Part shown: one piece after another, positions 8,966-18,346 of the stretch
How positions within the stretch are numbered: the first letter of the stretch is position 1
Layout of the letters: each line of letters begins with the position of its first letter
Assembly (NCBI GenBank): GCA_015061945.1
Contig: SUVP01000007.1
Span: 62,001-126,000, forward strand
Direction: 5' to 3'
DNA length: 64,000 nt
DNA from: Opitutales bacterium
GTDB taxonomy: Bacteria > Verrucomicrobiota > Verrucomicrobiia > Opitutales > Intestinicryptomonadaceae
The notes under the pieces: model-generated
What the model was told of the DNA's origin: nothing
Seen by the model: only the letters and a program-made list of their open reading frames with translations
Database searches by the model: none
Program-made: the position numbers and the translations under genes

Positions 8966-10966
8966 TTAGTCTGCAAAGAACTTAATGATATCGTCTACAA
9001 CTGGAATCATTTTTGGAGTGATTTTTACAGCAAAACCACCGCCTTTTTGCATCTTAATTTTAAGAGTAGTTGCCGAAGTGATTTCTTGGACTTCACGAAC
9101 ATAATCTGTCGCCATTCTGTTTGAATTTTCTACGTCCTTGATGATTTCAGCTTTAAAATCTTTCCCTTCTGGGAGAATCTTTGAAAGGTCGATTTCGACT
9201 TCACGACTATTCCAGTCTGTCATACCACCGATGTACCATGAATCGCCCTTGCGACGTGCGATAACTACATACTCGCCGATTTTACCTTCGAGTGCTTTTG
9301 TATCATCCCACGATGTAGGAGCATTTGCGAGGAAGTTCAAAATATCAGGATATTTTTTGTATTCCGACGCTGAATCGCAAAGCATTTGAACTGGACCATA
9401 GAAAAGCACGAACATCGAAACCATATGCGAGCGTGTACCCATTACATTTGGGAGCGAGAACGATCTTCTAAAATCTTTTTTCTGCACATTGCGAAGCCCC
9501 CCTGGAGTGTAATCCATTGGACCTTGCAACATTCTTGTGAACAACAAATCGATATTATGCGATGGTGGAATTCCGTCAGAAAATTTATTAAATTCGCAAC
9601 CACGCACAGCTTCAAAATTAACTACGTTTGGATATGTACGTTGCAAACCTGCTGGCTTTGCACATCCATGGAAGTCGACAACCATTTGTCTATCGGCTGC
9701 GAGCTTTGCCATTCTTTCATAGAATTGCGAAGCTTGTTGGTCGTCTCGGTCGATAAAGTCAATCTTAACACCATCTGCATTCCATGACTTGAGGAGGTCG
9801 AACGCCTTGTCGCCATACTTATCCATTGATTGTCCCAAGCACCAAAGGAGAATCTTAACGCCTTTTGAGTGTGCATATTTAATAAGACCTGGAACATCGA
9901 TAGCAGTCTTTCCGCTAATCATAGCTTCGTCGATATTTTCGTCCATTCCGCCTACGTCAACACCTGTGAGCCAGCTTGCGTCAAAGAGAGCGTATGGAAT
10001 ATTATTTTCTGCTGCAAAGTCGATATAATAGCGGTATGTTTCGTTATTTACACCGCCTACAAAACCGGCACCTTCAACTTGCCAATCGCTCCACCATTCC
10101 CAAGCACATGTTCCTGGTTGAATCCACGATGTATCGCCAAGTTTGCATGCCGATGCGAGCTTATAAACAGTGTCGTTGTCAGCAAGGTCAATATCGTTGC
10201 GAGCCACGATAAACCCACGCCATGGGAATGTACGCACCCCTTTTGTTTTTGCGATATAGTCGTAAGTTTCGTTTACGGTGCGTATAAATTTATTCTTTTG
10301 CTTTAACGATTTTGGAGCTTTTGAAAAGAGGGCTTTTGCACCTTCTGCAAAACGCATACCAGGGTAATCGAGTACGTCAGATTCTACAATCGCAACAGTA
10401 TAGCCATTTTTCTTTGTCAAGAAAGGCAACGAGTATGAATGATGTTTTTTCATATCGGCAACTGTTTCACGCAAGAAAAATTCTTCAAACGAACTTTGAA
10501 CACCATTTACTGCGTGAGCGATAATTTTGTCGTCGCTTTTCAATGGCAATTCGAGAGTTTCATCGTACACGACAATCTCGCCATTTTTTGTGTATGCAAA
10601 GCGATATGCGATTGCTTCGTCGTATGCACGCACACTCAAGCGGAAATTGTTAAAGTCGACATCAAGTTGATTATATTTATCTTTAACGTTCGAGCGTATG
10701 CCGTAAACCGTCTTAATTACTCCGTCCGACGATGACGATGTTGAGCCTTTTGCTTTGCCCGAAAAATCGCCCTTATCAGTTTTCATACCGATTTTGAACG
10801 CATCAAAAACAGTCTTTCCGTCTGCTTTAATTTCGAGAGTAAGCTTCGAGCCGTCGTTTACAATTGCTTCAAGCTTACCATCTGGCGATTTTACTGTGAA
10901 AGATTCTGCCTGTGCCAAAACAAACCCAACACAAACAGCAAATATTGCGATTATATTCTTCTTCAT
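8966..10966 (-). CDS. Secreted GH97 glycosidase (retaining, alpha-galactosidase-type)
   Basis: A 666-residue exported enzyme with signal peptide MKKNIIAIFAVCVGFVLAQA. The N-terminal beta-sandwich opens FTVKSPDGKLEAIV; the TIM barrel spans about 250-530; a C-terminal beta domain ends in KGGGFAVKI. The barrel carries GVKIDFIDRDDQ (Asp403) and NFEAVRGCE (Glu452/458). In GH97 an Asp at the GVKIDF position marks the retaining clade, whose studied member is an alpha-galactosidase, as opposed to the inverting SusB-type alpha-glucosidases. It is separated from the other three GH97 genes by a PEP-CTERM gene and has its own terminator. Confidence 0.9.
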   Translation of the reverse strand: MKKNIIAIFAVCVGFVLAQAESFTVKSPDGKLEAIVNDGSKLTLEIKADGKTVFDAFKIGMKTDKGDFSGKAKGSTSSSSDGVIKTVYGIRSNVKDKYNQLDVDFNNFRLSVRAYDEAIAYRFAYTKNGEIVVYDETLELPLKSDDKIIAHAVNGVQSSFEEFFLRETVADMKKHHSYSLPFLTKKNGYTVAIVESDVLDYPGMRFAEGAKALFSKAPKSLKQKNKFIRTVNETYDYIAKTKGVRTFPWRGFIVARNDIDLADNDTVYKLASACKLGDTSWIQPGTCAWEWWSDWQVEGAGFVGGVNNETYRYYIDFAAENNIPYALFDASWLTGVDVGGMDENIDEAMISGKTAIDVPGLIKYAHSKGVKILLWCLGQSMDKYGDKAFDLLKSWNADGVKIDFIDRDDQQASQFYERMAKLAADRQMVVDFHGCAKPAGLQRTYPNVVNFEAVRGCEFNKFSDGIPPSHNIDLLFTRMLQGPMDYTPGGLRNVQKKDFRRSFSLPNVMGTRSHMVSMFVLFYGPVQMLCDSASEYKKYPDILNFLANAPTSWDDTKALEGKIGEYVVIARRKGDSWYIGGMTDWNSREVEIDLSKILPEGKDFKAEIIKDVENSNRMATDYVREVQEITSATTLKIKMQKGGGFAVKITPKMIPVVDDIIKFFAD

Positions 10967-11023
10967 ATGCCTAAAAATCTACTACAAAATAAATGTAGGT
11001 CAAATTAAAAATACTGCGAAAAA

Positions 11024-11055
11024 AAGCAACTTCGTCCGTTTCGACGAAGTTGCTT
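11024..11055 (-). terminator. Intrinsic terminator after PEP-CTERM gene
   Basis: A perfect 13-bp stem (AAGCAACTTCGTC / GACGAAGTTGCTT) with a 6-base loop is followed on the minus strand by a run of eight T, just after the stop of the gene at 11073. Confidence 0.92.
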
Positions 11056-11072
11056 ATAAAAAATATATTTTC

Positions 11073-11969
11073 TTATTTGCGTCTGCGATAGATTGCCAAA
11101 GCAAGTGCAATCCCGCCAAAAATCATCGCCCATTCGGCTGGCTCTGGAACTGCAACTGCAAGCACATATCCATTCACACCATCAACAGTTGCTTGCTCAA
11201 GTGAATAATCGCTTAAATCAGCACCAGTGATTGTAATTGTCTTTTTAAGCGTTTCGCCATCGTAAAATGATACTGCATATTTATCTACCCCTAAGTCGCT
11301 AAAAGTAAGCATACATTCTGTTTTATCAATCATAGATGATAAAAAGATTGAATTTGTTTCTGTAAAATCAACAAGTTTTAAATTAAAGCTATTATTATTA
11401 CCATACCCCATAACATTGAGATCTACATTTTTTGAAAAACCCAATGTTGCAATTTTATCTGTATTTGCAGCAAATATGTAATTATATGCACCAGCACCAT
11501 ACATATTCAATTTTCCATCATAATAGAAAAATATCTGTGCATAATCAGATTTAACTGGATTGAAACCGTCAGGATTATAAACATTTATTACAGAATTTGT
11601 TGCAGTTATCGTAATTTTATCTTCGTACAACTTACCGCCATCTTCAATTGTTATAGTTGCAGCACCTGCCCACGCACCCAAACTGAGAGTATTTTGTTTA
11701 TTACTCTCCGCAGATAAATTTGAGTTCATTCTCAACACACCTGTCGAACCAATTGTAATTGCCTTCTTCGCAACTTTAATAGCATACTGCGATACGCCCG
11801 AATCAAAAGTTAGAGATCCATTTATGATAATGTCTGAGTCTTGAACAAGCCATTCAGCAGATGATATTGCTGTTTCACCGGAAGCAATATTGACGGGAGT
11901 ATCGGCTTGTATTTGAGCAAAAGCTGAAACACTAAATAAAGATAATAAGATTGGAATAAACTTTTTCAT
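11073..11969 (-). CDS. PEP-CTERM surface protein, beta-helix-like
   Basis: A 298-residue exported protein: signal peptide MKKFIPILLSLFSVSAFAQ, a body rich in short beta-strand segments and Asn/Gly turns, and a C-terminal VPEPAEWA tail with a hydrophobic stretch ending YRRRK. The tail is a PEP-CTERM sorting signal, which an exosortase recognises to process and release or anchor the protein at the outer surface. The ATG at 11969 begins the signal peptide; the longer frame to 12008 is not supported. It sits between GH97 genes, with terminators on both sides, so it is probably transcribed alone. Ligand unknown. Confidence 0.85.
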   Translation of the reverse strand: MKKFIPILLSLFSVSAFAQIQADTPVNIASGETAISSAEWLVQDSDIIINGSLTFDSGVSQYAIKVAKKAITIGSTGVLRMNSNLSAESNKQNTLSLGAWAGAATITIEDGGKLYEDKITITATNSVINVYNPDGFNPVKSDYAQIFFYYDGKLNMYGAGAYNYIFAANTDKIATLGFSKNVDLNVMGYGNNNSFNLKLVDFTETNSIFLSSMIDKTECMLTFSDLGVDKYAVSFYDGETLKKTITITGADLSDYSLEQATVDGVNGYVLAVAVPEPAEWAMIFGGIALALAIYRRRK

Positions 11970-12031
11970 ACGACATATATGAAAAACAAAACCCCAACAA
12001 TTTGTCAATAATATAATAGCGTAATCACAAA

Positions 12032-12061
12032 AAAATCGGCAGTAGATTTACTGCCGATTTT
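12032..12061 (-). terminator. Intrinsic terminator of the triple GH97 operon
   Basis: A perfect 13-bp stem (AAAATCGGCAGTA / TACTGCCGATTTT) with loop GATT is followed on the minus strand by a T-run. It lies after the last of the three GH97 genes. Confidence 0.92.
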
Positions 12062-12074
12062 ATATTCCACTAAA

Positions 12075-14051
12075 TTATTTCTTCAACTTTACGACAAACC
12101 CGCCACCTTTTTTCATCTCAATATCGAGAACATCTGTCGATTTAACATTGCGTTCTTCGTATGTAAAGTCGGTTGCAATGCGATTTGCGTTTGTGCCGTC
12201 TTTGAAGATTTCAGCTTTGTATTCGCCTTCTGGAACGATTTTAGAAAGATCGATTTTCACTTTCTTTCCGCTCCAATCGCACATACCTGCAATATACCAA
12301 TCATCACCCTTGCGACGTGCCATAATCAAGTATTTGCCGATTTCCCCAGCGATAACTTTTGAATCGTCCCAAGTTGTAGGCATAGTCGAAACAAACTTGA
12401 GTGTCTGCGGACATTTCAAATACATCGAAGGCGAGTCGCACATCATTTGGAATGGTGCAAAGTATATCACAAACATTGCTGTAAGTTGAGCTCGGGTTCC
12501 CATTGCGAATGGTTCTGTAAAGCAAGTTTTGTAGTGTTCTTTTGCCGTATTACGCATTGCTCCAGGAGTATAGTCCATTTGACCTGCGAGCATTCTTACG
12601 AACGGAATTGTAAGATTATGTTTTGGAGGAACAGGCATCCACTTTGTGCATTCCATTCCACGCACGCCCTCAAAATTCAAGACATTTGGATATGTTCGTT
12701 GAATCCCGTTTGGTGGAATACATCCGTGGAAGTCGACAACCATTTTGTATTTCGATGCGAGATACGCAAAGCGTTCGAGCATACGGTTTGCGAGTTGGTC
12801 GTCACGGTCGATAAAGTCGATTTTCAAGCCGTCAGCACCCCATCTTTTGAAGATTTTAAACGCTTCTTCATCGTATTTATGCATTGTGCGTGCGAGAATC
12901 CAAGGCATAATTTTTATGCCTTTCTCATGTGCATATTTGATGATTTCAGGAACGTCGAGGTACAAATTTTCTTCCATAAACATTTCATCGCACCCTTCGT
13001 GCGATACACGTCCAATTTCAGCACCATTGAGCCAACCTGTGTCGATTACAATCCAATCGATTTTATTTTTCGCTGCATAATCCACATAATATTTATATGT
13101 TTCAATATTTATGCCCGATTCAAAATCGACATCAGTTAAGGTCCAATTATTCCACCAATCCCAAACAGATATTCCGCCTTGAATCCACGATGTATCTTTA
13201 ATTTTTGATGGGCTACCCAATCTGAAAGAGAGGTCGTTGCAAGCAAGTTGAGCTTCATCTTTTGCGATAACAAACGCACGCCATGGGTAATAACGCATAC
13301 CATTTGTCTTTGCAATAAATGGTTCAACTTCTTTTGCTTGCCATTCGTATTTTCTGTTTTCGTAAAATGATTTTGGGTATTTTGAGAAAAATCCTTGCGG
13401 ACATTTTGCATCTTTAGGATATGCCAAACGGAGCGACGGATAATCGCTAACATCCGATTCGAGCAACCCGATAGTGTATCCATTTCTCTTAAAGACAAAT
13501 GGGAGCATAACGCTATACATCTTTTTCATCTTCGAGATGTCGCCCCAAACATAATCGCTTTCAAACGATGTATATTCATTGAGCGGATGTGCTATCATTT
13601 GGTCGGAATCTGAAACAGGGAGCGAGAATTTTTCATTCTCAACTGTAATATCTACATCGCCCAAACGTGTTTGGAAACGATATGCGACAGCGTCGTCATA
13701 CGCACGAACATACAGCCATTGACGTGGTGTTAGGCAGAAACGATACTCGTTGCAGTTGTCGATAACTTGACTTCTTATACCAAACTTATTTTCGATTTTA
13801 TTTTCAATTCGGTTGAAGTCCATAACTTCCAAATTCGCATCTTTACCGACTTCGCCGTGCGATGTTTTCATACCGATTTCAAAAGACGGAATGAGAGTTT
13901 TTCCGTCGGCATTTACACCAAAGGTCAAAACTCCGTTTGCGTCAGACACAACTGCTTCAAGCTTTCCATTTGGCGATTTTACGATGTGTTCTGCACCAAA
14001 AATTGCCGAAGCCGAAAATAATACGCCTAAAAATAACGATAATTTTTTCAT
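12075..14051 (-). CDS. Secreted GH97 glycosidase (operon gene 3)
   Basis: A 658-residue exported GH97 enzyme (signal peptide MKKLSLFLGVLFSASAIFGA). It keeps the family order: N-terminal beta-sandwich (HIVKSPNGKLEAVV), barrel with GLKIDFIDRDDQ and NFEGVRGME, and C-terminal KKGGGFVVKLKK. The Asp of KIDF again indicates the retaining, alpha-galactosidase-type clade. It is the last gene of three, starting 9 bases after the upstream GH97 stop, with GGTAAGG before the ATG. The barrel differs from its neighbours around the substrate loops, e.g. WLNGAEIGRVSHEGCDEMF, so specificity may differ. Confidence 0.9.
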   Translation of the reverse strand: MKKLSLFLGVLFSASAIFGAEHIVKSPNGKLEAVVSDANGVLTFGVNADGKTLIPSFEIGMKTSHGEVGKDANLEVMDFNRIENKIENKFGIRSQVIDNCNEYRFCLTPRQWLYVRAYDDAVAYRFQTRLGDVDITVENEKFSLPVSDSDQMIAHPLNEYTSFESDYVWGDISKMKKMYSVMLPFVFKRNGYTIGLLESDVSDYPSLRLAYPKDAKCPQGFFSKYPKSFYENRKYEWQAKEVEPFIAKTNGMRYYPWRAFVIAKDEAQLACNDLSFRLGSPSKIKDTSWIQGGISVWDWWNNWTLTDVDFESGINIETYKYYVDYAAKNKIDWIVIDTGWLNGAEIGRVSHEGCDEMFMEENLYLDVPEIIKYAHEKGIKIMPWILARTMHKYDEEAFKIFKRWGADGLKIDFIDRDDQLANRMLERFAYLASKYKMVVDFHGCIPPNGIQRTYPNVLNFEGVRGMECTKWMPVPPKHNLTIPFVRMLAGQMDYTPGAMRNTAKEHYKTCFTEPFAMGTRAQLTAMFVIYFAPFQMMCDSPSMYLKCPQTLKFVSTMPTTWDDSKVIAGEIGKYLIMARRKGDDWYIAGMCDWSGKKVKIDLSKIVPEGEYKAEIFKDGTNANRIATDFTYEERNVKSTDVLDIEMKKGGGFVVKLKK

Positions 14052-14060
14052 ATTTTTACC

Positions 14061-16106
14061 TTACCAAATCCAATTATTTACTGGAACGAGTTTGATTGCA
14101 AAACCGCCACCTTTTTTCATCTCGATATCAAGAACATCTTTCGAGCTTACTTCTTTGACGATACGTTTGCAATCTGTTGCAATCTTGTTCGAGTTCATAC
14201 CATCTTGGAAAATTTCTGCTTTGAATTTTCCCTTTGGCAAGAATTTTGATAAATCGAGCTTAAATTTCTTTCCGCCCCAGTCGCACATACCGCCGACATA
14301 CCATACATCGCCCTTGCGACGTGCAATTACAACATATTCACCCATCTTGCCATCGAGAGCTTTTGTTTCGTCCCAGGAGGTTGGCACTTCTGCCATAAAC
14401 TTAAGTTGTTCTGGAACTTTGCGATATTCACTTGGCATATCGCTAATCATCTTCAATGGTTCATTAAACAAAACATAGTGCGAAAGCATATGGGCACGAG
14501 TTCCTTGTACATTCGGGAAATCATTTGATTTTGTCCAATTGCCGATTGTCTTATTACGCATACCACCCGACGTATAATCCATTGAGCCTAAAAGCATTCT
14601 TGTGAACACCAAATCGACATTATGCGATGGTGTAATTGCCTTGCTCCATTTATTTACTTCGCCACCATAAACACCTTCAAAATTTACAGCATTTGGGTAT
14701 GTACGTTGGAAACCTGCCGGTGCTGGACAGCCGTGCCAATCGATAACCATTTTGCGTTCTGCCGCAAGGCGTGTAATATTTTCAAAGTGGTTAATCATCC
14801 ATTGGTCGTCTCGATCGTTGAAGTCGATTTTCAAGCCGTAAACGCCCCAGCTTTTGAAGAGGTCGAGTGCTTGTTCTGGATAATCAAAAACTACTCTACT
14901 GAAAATCCAAATGATAACCTTTACCCCTTTTGAATTTGCATATCTGACAGCTTCGGGAATATCAACACGAGGCTTACCGTTAATAAAGTTTTCGGGTTTA
15001 ACGTAATTTATAAGAAACTCTTTATTATTTTTTGTAGTAAAGTGATCTCTACCGACGTGCCAGCCAGCGTCGAACGTTACAAATGGAATATTATTTTCTG
15101 CTGCAAAATCGATGTAATATTTGCACATATCGAGATTGAACGAAAGCGGAATATCTACATTTTCAGTATTCCAATTTACCCACCAATCCCAAACTGATGT
15201 ACCGATTTTAATCCACGATGTATCTGCAAATTTTTGTGGTTCTGCCAAACGGAAAACTGTGTCGTTGTCAGCAAGCTCAATATCATTGCGTGCAACGATA
15301 AACGCTCTCCATGGGAACGCACGCGAGCCCTTTGTTTTTGCGATATAATCCTGTGTTTCTTTTACCAAATACATACCGCCTTTTTCGACAAAATATGCCT
15401 TCTCATCGAGACCTTTAAAACCAAGTTTTTTTGGTGTTTTTGCAAACTTTGCCTTTATGTTAGAATCGCCTTTTTGCCATGCAATTCGCATACCAGGGTA
15501 ATCAAGCCAAGCCGATTCAACAATCGCAACTTTCATACCTTCTTTTTCAAGAAGGAATGGCAACGATGCATTGTCATATTTTTTCAAATCACTCGCAGGA
15601 ATTCGCAAGAAAAGACGCTCGAACGATGTCTTCATAGTTTTGGAAGCGTGTGCGATAACCTTGTCATCTGCCTTGATTGAAGATAAGTCGAGAAGCTCAT
15701 TTTTGACAATCATTTCTCCGTCAAATCGAGTTGCAAATCTGTATGCAACAGCATCATCATAAGCTCTGACAAAAAGAGTATATTTGCCAAAGTCTAACTC
15801 TAATTGATTAAAGTTATCCGACACCCTGTTTCTCATTCCGTAAACTGTGTCGATATAACCTACGTTTGATGTCTGCTTGCTCGATTTTACGACAGCATTA
15901 GAACCCAATTCACCTTTGTCGGTCGACATAGATATGGCACAATCCTCGAGCATTTTTTTGCCGTCAGCCGATACTGAAAATTTCAAAATTGCACCATCTG
16001 CAACTTTTGCCGACAACTTGCCGTCTGGCGATTTAACTTCGTACTCAGCCGACATAAGCGATGTCGCACTCAATAACACACTCAACAATAACGTTAATTT
16101 CTTCAT
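14061..16106 (-). CDS. Secreted GH97 glycosidase (operon gene 2)
   Basis: A 681-residue exported GH97 enzyme. Signal peptide MKKLTLLLSVLLSATSLMSA; barrel motifs GLKIDFNDRDDQ and NFEGVYGGE place it in the retaining clade. Its first 145 or so residues are almost identical to those of the gene upstream (16125), but the barrel diverges strongly, while the C-terminal VLDIEMKKGGGF matches the gene downstream (12075). It has an insertion around TTKNNKEFLINYVKPENF absent from the others. AAAGGA precedes the ATG. Middle gene of the three-gene operon. Confidence 0.9.
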   Translation of the reverse strand: MKKLTLLLSVLLSATSLMSAEYEVKSPDGKLSAKVADGAILKFSVSADGKKMLEDCAISMSTDKGELGSNAVVKSSKQTSNVGYIDTVYGMRNRVSDNFNQLELDFGKYTLFVRAYDDAVAYRFATRFDGEMIVKNELLDLSSIKADDKVIAHASKTMKTSFERLFLRIPASDLKKYDNASLPFLLEKEGMKVAIVESAWLDYPGMRIAWQKGDSNIKAKFAKTPKKLGFKGLDEKAYFVEKGGMYLVKETQDYIAKTKGSRAFPWRAFIVARNDIELADNDTVFRLAEPQKFADTSWIKIGTSVWDWWVNWNTENVDIPLSFNLDMCKYYIDFAAENNIPFVTFDAGWHVGRDHFTTKNNKEFLINYVKPENFINGKPRVDIPEAVRYANSKGVKVIIWIFSRVVFDYPEQALDLFKSWGVYGLKIDFNDRDDQWMINHFENITRLAAERKMVIDWHGCPAPAGFQRTYPNAVNFEGVYGGEVNKWSKAITPSHNVDLVFTRMLLGSMDYTSGGMRNKTIGNWTKSNDFPNVQGTRAHMLSHYVLFNEPLKMISDMPSEYRKVPEQLKFMAEVPTSWDETKALDGKMGEYVVIARRKGDVWYVGGMCDWGGKKFKLDLSKFLPKGKFKAEIFQDGMNSNKIATDCKRIVKEVSSKDVLDIEMKKGGGFAIKLVPVNNWIW

Positions 16107-16124
16107 AATTTGTATTTCCTTTCT

Positions 16125-18143
16125 TTAAAAAAACCAAAAGTTTCTCGGCGAGAGCTTGATTACAAAACCACCACCACTTTTCATTAAGATTTTGATAGTA
16201 TCAGTATTTCTTACATTTTTAAGTTCGCGTTTGCAATCTGTTGCAATTTTGTTTGCATTCACGCTATCTGTAAAAATTTCTGCTTCGTAAATTTTCTTTG
16301 AAAGAATTTTTGATAAATCTATCTCTACGCTTTTGCCATTCCAATCGCTCATTCCTGCAATATACCAAACATCGCCCTTGCGACGAGCCACAACAACATA
16401 TTCACCAATCTTGCCGTCGAGTACTTTCGACTCGTCCCACGACGTTGGGACTTCTGCCATAAACTTGAGCTGTTCTGGATATTTGCGATATTCACTTGGC
16501 ATATCGCTTAACATTTTCAACGGCTCGTTAAAAAGTACATAATGAGAAAGCATATGCGCGCGTGTTCCTTGTACATATGGCTGTGCGTACGATTTAACCC
16601 AAGTATTATTAGTGCAATTTCTCATTCCACCCGATGTGTAATCCATCGGTCCCATAAGCATTCGAGTAAAGAGCAAATCGACATTGTGCGATGGTGTGCA
16701 AGGTTTCCCAAATTTATTCATTTCACCGCCAAAAACGCCTTCAAAATTTATAACATTCGGATATGTTCGTTGGAAACCTGGAAGCACTGGGCAACCATGC
16801 CAGTCGATAAGCAACCCCAGTTCCGATGCACGATGTGATATCTTTTCGATAAGCTGAATTATCATTTGGTCATCGCGATTGCTATAATCAATTTTCATAC
16901 CAGCAACGCCCCATTTTTTAAATGTTTCCAACGCTTTTTCTGGATAGAAATAAAACACTTGGCTCGGAACCCAAATAATAATTTTTACTCCTTTTTTATT
17001 TCCGTATTTCACAAGACCTTGAATATCTACAACAGGCTTTTCAAGCATATAATTTTCGGGCTTGTATGCAATCTCGCCAAAGGCTCTAAAACCAGTATTC
17101 CAGCCAGCATCTACCACAACAAATGGTATCTTATTTTCAGATGCAAAATCGACATAATACTTGTACATATCGTCGTTTATCCCGATATCAAAATCGGAAT
17201 CTTCGGTTAGCCAACAGACCCACCAATCCCAAACTGCTGTCCCAGTTTTTATCCACGATGTATCTGCAATTTTTGACGGCTCTGCCAAACGGAAAACTGT
17301 GTCATTGTCAACAAGGTCAATATCATTGCGCGCAACAACAAATGCTCTCCATGGGAATACTCGCGTGCCTTTTGTTTTTGCAATATAATTTTCTTCCTTC
17401 TTGACAATAAGCATGCCATATCGCTCTACCGACCACGCTTTCGGATTAAAATTATACCCTAATTCTTTTGGTGTTTTTGCAAAAAATGATGACAATTTTG
17501 ATGTGTTTTTATTCCATGCAATGCGGAGTGCTGGATAATCAGACCATGCCGATTGCACTAATGCGACTTTCATTCCTTCTTTTTCAAAAATAAATGGCAA
17601 TGTTGCGCTATGTTCCGACTTCATCATATCGGCTGTTCCACGAGTATAAGGACTTTCGAACGAGTCTTTAACTTCTTTTACAACGTGCGCTATAACCTTA
17701 TCTTTCGCCTTTAGTGATGATAATTCCAAACACTCATTTTTGACAATCATTTCGCCGTCAAATCGAGTTGCAAATCTGTATGCAACTGCATCGTCATAAG
17801 CGCGCAAAAAGAGTGTATATTTACCAAAGTCCAACTCCAACTGATTGAAGTTATCCGACACTCTATTTTTCATTCCGTAAACAGTGTCGATATAACCAGT
17901 GTTCGAAGTCTGCTTGCTCGATTTTACAACTGCATTAACACCGAGTTCGCCTTTATCGGTCGACATAGATATTGCACAATCTTCAAGCATTTTCTTGCCG
18001 TCTGCCGATACCGAAAATTTCAGAATTGCACCGTCTGCAACCTTTGCCAATAATTTGCCGTCTGGCGATTTAACCTCGTATTCTGCCGACATAAGCGATG
18101 TCGCACTCAATAACACACTCAACAATAACGCTAATTTTTTCAT
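16125..18143 (-). CDS. Secreted GH97 glycosidase (operon gene 1)
   Basis: A 672-residue exported GH97 enzyme heading the three-gene operon. The start at 18143 gives signal peptide MKKLALLLSVLLSATSLMSA with AAAGGA six bases before it; the longer frame (MYIKGN-) reads through this ribosome site. Barrel motifs are GMKIDYSNRDDQ and NFEGVFGGE, so the nucleophile Asp is kept, with Tyr in place of Phe after it. The N-terminal domain is near-identical to gene 2, and stretches around TRAHMLSHYVLFNEPLKM are too, indicating recent duplication with uneven divergence. The likely promoter is in 18144-18270. Confidence 0.9.
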   Translation of the reverse strand: MKKLALLLSVLLSATSLMSAEYEVKSPDGKLLAKVADGAILKFSVSADGKKMLEDCAISMSTDKGELGVNAVVKSSKQTSNTGYIDTVYGMKNRVSDNFNQLELDFGKYTLFLRAYDDAVAYRFATRFDGEMIVKNECLELSSLKAKDKVIAHVVKEVKDSFESPYTRGTADMMKSEHSATLPFIFEKEGMKVALVQSAWSDYPALRIAWNKNTSKLSSFFAKTPKELGYNFNPKAWSVERYGMLIVKKEENYIAKTKGTRVFPWRAFVVARNDIDLVDNDTVFRLAEPSKIADTSWIKTGTAVWDWWVCWLTEDSDFDIGINDDMYKYYVDFASENKIPFVVVDAGWNTGFRAFGEIAYKPENYMLEKPVVDIQGLVKYGNKKGVKIIIWVPSQVFYFYPEKALETFKKWGVAGMKIDYSNRDDQMIIQLIEKISHRASELGLLIDWHGCPVLPGFQRTYPNVINFEGVFGGEMNKFGKPCTPSHNVDLLFTRMLMGPMDYTSGGMRNCTNNTWVKSYAQPYVQGTRAHMLSHYVLFNEPLKMLSDMPSEYRKYPEQLKFMAEVPTSWDESKVLDGKIGEYVVVARRKGDVWYIAGMSDWNGKSVEIDLSKILSKKIYEAEIFTDSVNANKIATDCKRELKNVRNTDTIKILMKSGGGFVIKLSPRNFWFF

Positions 18144-18276
18144 ATTTCCTTTTATATACAAAAGTTGAAATCTTTGATGTGAATATCAAATATCCCCTAT
18201 CATAAAAGTTAAGTTAATTTTCCGATTTAGTTGCGTCAAATAAAAAAGAACTAAACAGTTGAGTAGACAATAAAAA

Positions 18277-18306
18277 AGAGAAAACTCCCCGTCAGAAATT
18301 TTCTCT
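18277..18306 (-). terminator. Intrinsic terminator after the exonuclease operon
   Basis: On the minus strand AGAGAAAA and TTTTCTCT form an 8-bp stem with a 14-base loop followed by six T. The loop is long, so this is a moderate call. The rest of 18144-18346 shows no gene. Confidence 0.6.
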
Positions 18307-18346
18307 AAATTATAAAAGATTGTTTTTTTGCAAATGCCTATGTGCC

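Noticed and set aside
9386-10306. Forward-strand frames of 70-145 residues opposite the GH97 gene
   Set aside because: They are antisense to a well-supported gene and have Cys-, His- and Trp-rich composition unlike real proteins in the window.
18173-18190. TTTGAT/ATCAAA dyad upstream of the GH97 operon
   Set aside because: A 6-bp AT-rich dyad is expected often by chance here; no second copy was noticed at the other GH genes.
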